NCBI RefSeq assembly: GCF_029962835.1
Contig: NC_080573.1
Location: 39,177,001-39,241,000, forward strand
DNA: 64,000 nt
Source: Magnolia sinica
Taxonomy: Eukaryota > Streptophyta > Magnoliopsida > Magnoliales > Magnoliaceae
Direction of reading: 5' to 3'
The position numbers were made by a program, and so were the translations under genes. A model generated the notes under the pieces. That model did not search any database. It was not told where the DNA came from and saw only the letters and a program-made list of their open reading frames with translations. Shown piece by piece: positions 58,733 through 64,000 of this stretch (positions are counted from its first letter, which is position 1; the number at the start of each line of letters is the position of its first letter).

Positions 58733-59830
58733 CACTACAAGAAATATGGTTTTTACCGACGAAACTTTTACCTACGAAAACAATTTTCGTAGGTAAAGAT
58801 GACTTTTACCGACAAAAATCTTTTTCGTAGGTAAAAGTAAACTTTTACCGACAAAATATAATTTCGTAGGCAAAAGTCATCTTTACCTACGAAAATTTTC
58901 GTAGGTGAAGGCTGTAAAGGGTGTTTTGACTTAAAAATTTATTTTTACCTACGACATTAGTAGGTAAAAGTCATCTTTACCTACAAACACTTCCGTAGGT
59001 AATGGGTGTTTGAAATTTTTGAAAAAATAAAAAATTGAAAAGTTTACTTTTACCTACAAAATATAGTTTCGTAAGTAAAAGTCATCTTCACCAACCAACC
59101 ATATCATAGGTAAAGGGTGTTTTGCATTTTTGAAAAAATAAAAAATCAAAAAGTTTTCTTTCACCTACGTAATAGAAGTTCGTAGAAAGTCATCTTTATT
59201 GATGACAATTTTCATAGGTAAGTAATATTTTGATTTTTTGAAAAAACCTAAAATTGAAAAGTTTACTTGACTTTTACTACGAAACTTTTCGTAGGTATAA
59301 ATATAATTTTTCATTTCAACTTTTACCTACAACTATTTTCGTAGGTAAAAAACGTGTTTGGGACTGTTACCTGCCAAATGGTTCGTAGGTAAAAATAGAA
59401 AATTTAACTTATATTTCAAACTAGTTGAGACATTTACCTACGAAATGGTTCGTAGGTAAAAATATAAATTTTCTATACTAATTTTGAACTCATATGAGAT
59501 TTTTACCTACGACTATTTTCGTAGCTAAAAAACATGTATGACACTTTTACCTACGAAATGGTGTGTAGCTGAAAATATTATTTTTAACTTGAAGCGTTTA
59601 CCTACGGCCATTTTTGTAGGAACCTTTCGTAGGTTAAAAACGTACATGAGGCTTTTACTTGCGAAATGTTTCGTAGGTATAAGTATAATTTTTAACTGAG
59701 CTAAGCTTTTTACCTACGACTATTTTCGTAGCTAAAAAATGTATAGGTCACTTTCACCTACGAAATGTTGCGTAGGTAAAAATATCAATCCTTTGCCTGC
59801 CTACGAGATGTTTCGTAGGTAAAAAACGTG
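58733..59830. repeat. CACTA subterminal palindromic array (ACCTACGAAA/TTTCGTAGGT)
   Basis: About 1.1 kb filled with alternating TTTTACCTACGAAA and TTTCGTAGGTAAAA units, in places fused as ACCTACGAAAATTTTCGTAG. Dozens of units occur at uneven spacing of about 20-60 bases. In En/Spm-type elements subterminal repeats bind the DNA-binding transposase TNPA, and this looks like the equivalent site cluster. Confidence 0.8.
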
Positions 59831-60296
59831 GATAATCTTAAACTCTTGCTCTTTTTCTTCACCTATTACAATATAGCTCTTCATATTCTTCCTGATATGC
59901 ACCTGTTATCTAATATATTTCATCATATTCACATTCACATTCACATCCATCTAAACCCACAGATATATACTATAAAAAAATTTTAAACAAATTTCTCAAC
60001 AACTTATCGTTATGCTTGAGCAATCAATACAAGAATATACAAGTAAAATCATAAAACCAAAGATACTCAACAACTTATAACTTCTATTGAGAAAATAAAG
60101 TTCACTAACTTGGAAAACAAAACAAATTGAATCAAGCAACAAGCACAAACACAAGTAAATATGACTAACCATCCAAGTCCAACTAATCCAAGTCATCCAG
60201 CATGCACCTATACTGCCCATGAGTATGTGTATCAAAGCCAAGACAGGTGGATGTGCATAGACCAGCATCCATGCATGCATCAGAGGAGGTGTTGAG

Positions 60297-61164
60297 ATGC
60301 TTCAAACCATCAATCTGTTTTCATCTCTAAAGGTGTTGTTTGCTCTCTTATTGGATGACAAGCCTTTTCCAAATGGTCAAGAAGAAAGTGACAAAGAAGA
60401 AAACCCTCATAACATTTGGGGACTAGGACTGGCTATTGTCAGCGCTATGATTTGCTCTTTGGGGGATGATCCATCTTGTATCGATATTGTGGAGAGCATG
60501 ATTCCTTACTTTTTCGAGAAATCGTATTTGATATTATTCTATCTTTCCGCACCAGACGTCCCGACTGACGATCATAGCAAGAAGAGAGCCCGAACTCAGA
60601 GGGTACTAACCTCTCTAACAGCACTGAGAGAAACAGAGAACACCCTCATGCTTATCTGCATGCTCGTGAAACATCAGCACTCATGGAGTAAAGCCATGAA
60701 AGAAATGGATTCACAACTAAGAGAGAGAAGTATTCATCTTTTAGCTTTTATAAGCAAGGGACCTCATCGCATTGGAGAATCTCCACGTAGGACTGCACCT
60801 CTCTTATGTCCTCCGATATTAAAAGAGGAGGTCGAATCTAATGGAAGACCACCATCCATTGACAGCAAACATGGTTGGTTTATTCTTTCTGCTCTTGGTT
60901 GTGGGTCTGAAGCTCCCATCTCTTCAGTTTCAAGCATGGCCCTGTCTCTCCCAATCAAGGATCGAGCAAATGGAAGAGCTGATTCAATCCATAGAACATA
61001 CTTCACTGATTCTGTTGCTATACAGATCTACAGAATTGCTTTTCTTCTTTTGAAGTTTGTGTCTGCAAGCTATGGCAGCAGCTAAAAGGGCAGAGGAGGT
61101 GGGATTCATTGATCTTGCGCATTTTCCTGAGCTTCCCATGCCTGAGATTCTGCATGGCTTACAG
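60297..61164 (+). pseudogene. NUP205: NUP205 nucleoporin exon block, frameshifted
   Basis: The frame reads FSSLKVLFALLLDDKPFPNG, then EESDKEENPHNIWGLGLAIV, DIVESMIPYFFEKSYLI, MKEMDSQLRERSIHLLAFIS and TAPLLCPPILKEE, matching the C-terminal third of plant NUP205, a large inner-ring scaffold nucleoporin. Near 61050-61060 one extra base shifts the frame; the next frame continues AAAKRAEEVGFIDLAHFPEL and PMPEILHGLQ and ends at a GTAAAA donor (61164/61165). No preceding or following NUP205 exons were found in the window, and the protein is normally about 1,900 residues. It is therefore an isolated fragment, probably captured by the CACTA element at 58733. Confidence 0.85.
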
Positions 61165-61169
61165 GTAAA

Positions 61170-62500
61170 ATGATAGCATGTGTTCTTCCAGTACCGGTAA
61201 GGTTGCATGTGTTAAAATTAATAGGAATGCAGAACGGTTGAAAATACAGTGGCATGGTGCGCTTTTGCACTTAATGTAGTAGCAGTGGACATTAGCTTCT
61301 GCCTTAGAGGAAGCAGTTTGAAGAAGTGAGATAACAGGGCAGAAAAGTGGCTATAAGAAGTGGACTACTGTGATGGTTGACCTCCATTTTGAATTGGTGG
61401 TGACTCATCCTCACACGTGGCATTCATGTGCATCTATCCATACCATCCCGTAAGAAATGTTGTGTATGGATCATCTCTCTAAAATCACCCTGATCAAGAA
61501 ATCTTAACCATCCAATTGATGGATGCCAAATGGAGGGTTAAAAGTAAATTGGTGAATGGTCCAAATTCCAAGGGCAAAAAGATGGTTACAGTGATATTCT
61601 TAGTATAACTTTTGGTTATGTGGTTCAGAGATTTGAACACTCTGGATTACCTTGAAACTGTCATGTGTATGGTTGAAGAGTCACCACCATTTTTTGTTTC
61701 TTTTTTCTTTTTTTTAAATGGTTCTGAATTATCACAGCATCCAGCTCGTAAAAAGTAGTAGCTTTCCAAGTAATGGCTCCACCTCGTAATTACCCAAGTG
61801 CTCTTTATTTTGGTTTGTAACCCTTCCATGTCCTTCAATAATGCATAGCTTAAGCAATTTGAGAAACTAATTGCATGCAAATTTTTTTCCCTACTTCTCA
61901 TGATACATGGTAGAGATTCTAAAATGGAACCAGTTCATAAGAAATGCGTCCAGAAACCAAACTTTTTAAAAACAGCCTTTACTGAATTGTTTCTGGATGC
62001 ATCAGGACATGAAAAGTCTTCCGATGCAGCCATTCCTTACTATGGGGGCTTATGGTCCAAGTTCTCCAGACCATTGGTCTGATGGGCCACACCATGGATG
62101 GGGGACACTAAAATTCTTGAAATTTTAAAGTCCCTAGCCATCCAATATTTTTCCCTGTTTTTTTTTTTTTTTTTTTTTTCTGAAATTCCATTGTATATTC
62201 TCCTAAATGGAGACCATTGATCAAAGTGCAAGGATTTCCAGCAACTCAACATATGTTTCAGAAAGCCTCCATATAAGATAAACTGAGAAATATAGACACA
62301 AAGATGGAAAAGAGAAGAAAAGAAAACCAACATCAAAAAATTCCATAGAAAAGAAATTAAATAAATACCAAGGACAGAAAAATTAATTTTTTTTTATTAA
62401 AAAAAGGAATATAAATAGAAGAGGCATTGATGAGACGGATGAAGATTCAGAAAAACAAACCAAAGGATTATGATGAATTGACTTTATTGGACCGAAATAA
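61170..62500. other. Spacer without recognised exon
   Basis: AT-rich sequence with a T run at 62157-62179. Several short frames have no recognisable homology. Confidence 0.45.
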
Positions 62501-62507
62501 ATGCTAC

Positions 62508-63456
62508 GTACATCAATGGGCAACTACCCTTGTTGGCTAATCGTATTCCATCCTTGATGATTTCCTTCACGACCATACCCTATGAAGTGGCAATTCATAC
62601 ACAGTCCAGAAACCCCCAAGAGAAGTAATGGCCAAATGAGGTAGTACATCTGATGAGGAACCAAAAATGGATAGTACACAAGAGTTACAAGGGTAACCAA
62701 TAAGCATTTAGAATTCCAAACAAAGAAACAATGGTTTACTACCGCATAAATATCTTTTTCGGCTCGAGAAGACAACCATTACTAACTTTCTAGCCAACAA
62801 ATTTTCAAAGCATTACCGCTTTGAACTGGGATGGGTAGTGGTTGAGCAGTGCATGATCCCCAGCGTTCTTTGCAGCCACGGCACTAAGGGCGCACACACC
62901 AGCCTGACCACAGATGAATGTCACATGTCTGCATATACAAAGATGCACACAGTAAGCAGCATGATGATGATAGTGCAATACCCGTCAAGGTCCACCTTAA
63001 AACAAAATGCTCCTTCTAGAGGCTCCTTTCACGCACAATCCACAGCATATCCCAAGATCGTTTGTTATTACACCATATAGTCACCCAGGCAATGCATATT
63101 TTTTATTTTATTTTGAAAGATCAATGCAGAGTTTTTCAATGATTTCTCATACTAAACATTCTTCAGAATCATTTTAGAGATAGCCTGGATATTGTACCTA
63201 TGCAAAGATTCACATCAATCGAGTAAGATAGGTGAAAGATATACGAAATTAACTAAGAAAAAGATTCACACAAGTACCTTGATTCTCGTGAAGCAGTATC
63301 ACAAGCCCTCACAATTTCAATGCAGAGATTGAGATCATTCTTGTTCTTGGTGACTTCATATGCTTTGAAAAGTAAGAATGCTGTCCCAAGGGAGCCAGTG
63401 TAGAGAGTGAAATCCCTAACACACCGTCCAGCCCGTACCCAAGTCTCCTTCACAAT
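62508..63456 (-). pseudogene. LanC-like protein (GCR2/GCL family) exons, partial
   Basis: Three minus-strand blocks match plant LanC-like proteins. Exon 1 (63456-63278) reads VKETWVRAGRCVRDFTLYTG, SLGTAFLLFKAYEVTKNKND and RACDTASRES, with an AG acceptor and GT donor. Exon 2 (62928-62817) reads HVTFICGQAGVCALSAVAAK and NAGDHALLNHYPSQFKA, also with good borders and in phase with exon 1. A remnant (62576-62508) reads VVKEIIKDGIRLANKGSCPL and MY, but the family's LLYGR-x-GYLW segment before it is degraded. The later exons with the zinc-binding Cys and His were not found. LanC-like proteins have a double alpha-barrel; a G-protein-coupled receptor role was proposed and disputed. Clean exons 1-2 but a damaged third suggest a pseudogene or captured fragment. 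Confidence 0.75.
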
Positions 63457-63459
63457 CTG

Positions 63460-64000
63460 AAAAATAAATAGGTAATGGGAATGATGTAAAGGCAAAAGTC
63501 ACCAAGCCTTGAAAGTGAATCCATTTTTCAGCACGAACCAATCTCAAGCTTTTTATGTCTGCATTCAACGAAAATGTGACCATCTAAATAAGAGGGTCAC
63601 TAAGCCTGCAGGCATCAATATGGGTATTTTAATGTGCCATCCTAATTTGTCCTATATATGCCTAAAAGTTGGAAATATGGAGGGATGTTTCAGAATCTAA
63701 AGTTTCAAAAATGATGGGATAAAAATAGAGTTTGTGGAATGCAATTTTAGCAATTTTAGTAATGATATGAGTGCAAAGTGAGGAATTAATTAAGATTGAT
63801 TGCCACAAGGTAACCCAAAATGACCATTTCTGACATCTCGGGTCAATAATTCATGACGAAAGAGAGATTGAGAAGAATGTTGCTCATTGAATTAGAGAAG
63901 GTAGATGAAAGAGAGATGAGCTTCAGAAGTTTATGTGATCCCTGCATACCAATCAAAATGAAGGGGAGATTTTATAGGACAGCTATCAGATCAGCCATGC
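63460..64000. other. Window end, no exon recognised
   Basis: AT-rich. Upstream exons of the LanC-like gene would be expected here on the minus strand, but none was recognised. Confidence 0.4.

Larger units (their letters stand above)
58733..64000. mobile_element. CACTA element left end (copy 3), extends beyond the window
   Basis: CACTACAAGAAATATGG at 58733 is a CACTA terminus. It cuts the Copia RT remnant on its left, and the rest of that RT is not found on the right within the window, so the element probably continues past 64000. After the subterminal array come a NUP205 exon block and LanC-like exons, both decayed, which fits a second Pack-type cargo. No transposase coding was recognised. 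Whether the LanC-like exons lie inside the element is inference. Confidence 0.55.

Noticed and set aside
58733-59830. CRISPR-like array of repeated ACCTACGAAA motifs
   Set aside because: Spacing is irregular, units alternate in orientation, the sequence is a plant nuclear genome and a CACTA terminus begins exactly at the array edge.
1-64000. A novel defence or biosynthetic gene cluster
   Set aside because: Every recognisable coding region is a transposon protein or an isolated host exon fragment, apart from one small proline-rich protein; no operon-like or clustered pathway genes were seen.

Overview
The window is nuclear DNA of a flowering plant. It holds L1-type LINEs with an RRM-bearing ORF1, a SIRE/Maximus-like Copia element, CACTA elements with CACTACAA ends, spliceosomal exon remnants with GT/AG borders, and exons resembling plant calmodulin, CDKB, NRPB2 and NUP205. 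No rRNA, tRNA, organellar or bacterial-type gene was seen. The GGCCCA/TGGGCC-rich repeats make an early-diverging angiosperm such as a magnoliid plausible, but the sequence alone cannot settle the species.

Almost all of the window is transposon-derived. (1) 1-5690: the 3' end of a large LTR-like repeat (here called family R), the right end of a CACTA element carrying a calmodulin exon, and a 3.1 kb solo-LTR-like unit. (2) 5691-11544: a Pack-CACTA element holding fragments of at least three host genes (CDKB kinase, malonyl-CoA:ACP transacylase, RNA polymerase II subunit RPB2), a 5'-leader-like segment and a Copia scrap. (3) 11545-13284: spacer with one exon resembling 3-hydroxyisobutyryl-CoA hydrolase and a hairpin element. 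(4) about 13285-47803: a 34.5 kb nest. The host is a plus-strand family R unit (copy C). Into it went a minus-strand R unit (copy D, 13756-24288), itself split by an L1 LINE (15647-22210). C also received a pol-less SIRE-like Copia element (25027-40462), whose 3' LTR was later split by another R unit (copy B, 33247-39294). C further carries an inverted, end-truncated R copy (F, 42772-46694) between 186-bp direct duplications. Target-site duplications were read directly for the LINE, the Copia element, B and D, so this part of the order is explicit.

(5) 47804-50213: a decayed plant-mobile-domain gene and a probable LTR. (6) 50214-53400: a 170-bp tandem duplication, a fold-back element and the only apparently intact host gene, a small secreted proline-rich protein on the minus strand (52832-53251) with a TATA box. 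(7) 54272-56792: a 5'-truncated minus-strand L1 LINE with a 16-bp TSD. (8) 57129-58732: the 3' LTR and the RT/RNase H tail of a minus-strand Copia element. (9) 58733 to the window end: the left end of a third CACTA element with a 1.1 kb array of palindromic subterminal motifs, followed by a frameshifted NUP205 exon block and decayed LanC-like (GCR2/GCL) exons, probably captured as well.

The strongest themes are repeated host-exon capture by three CACTA elements, and a family of giant coding-less LTR-like units that insert into one another. None of the transposons is autonomous as read: every coding region found has frameshifts, stops, deletions or 5' truncation.
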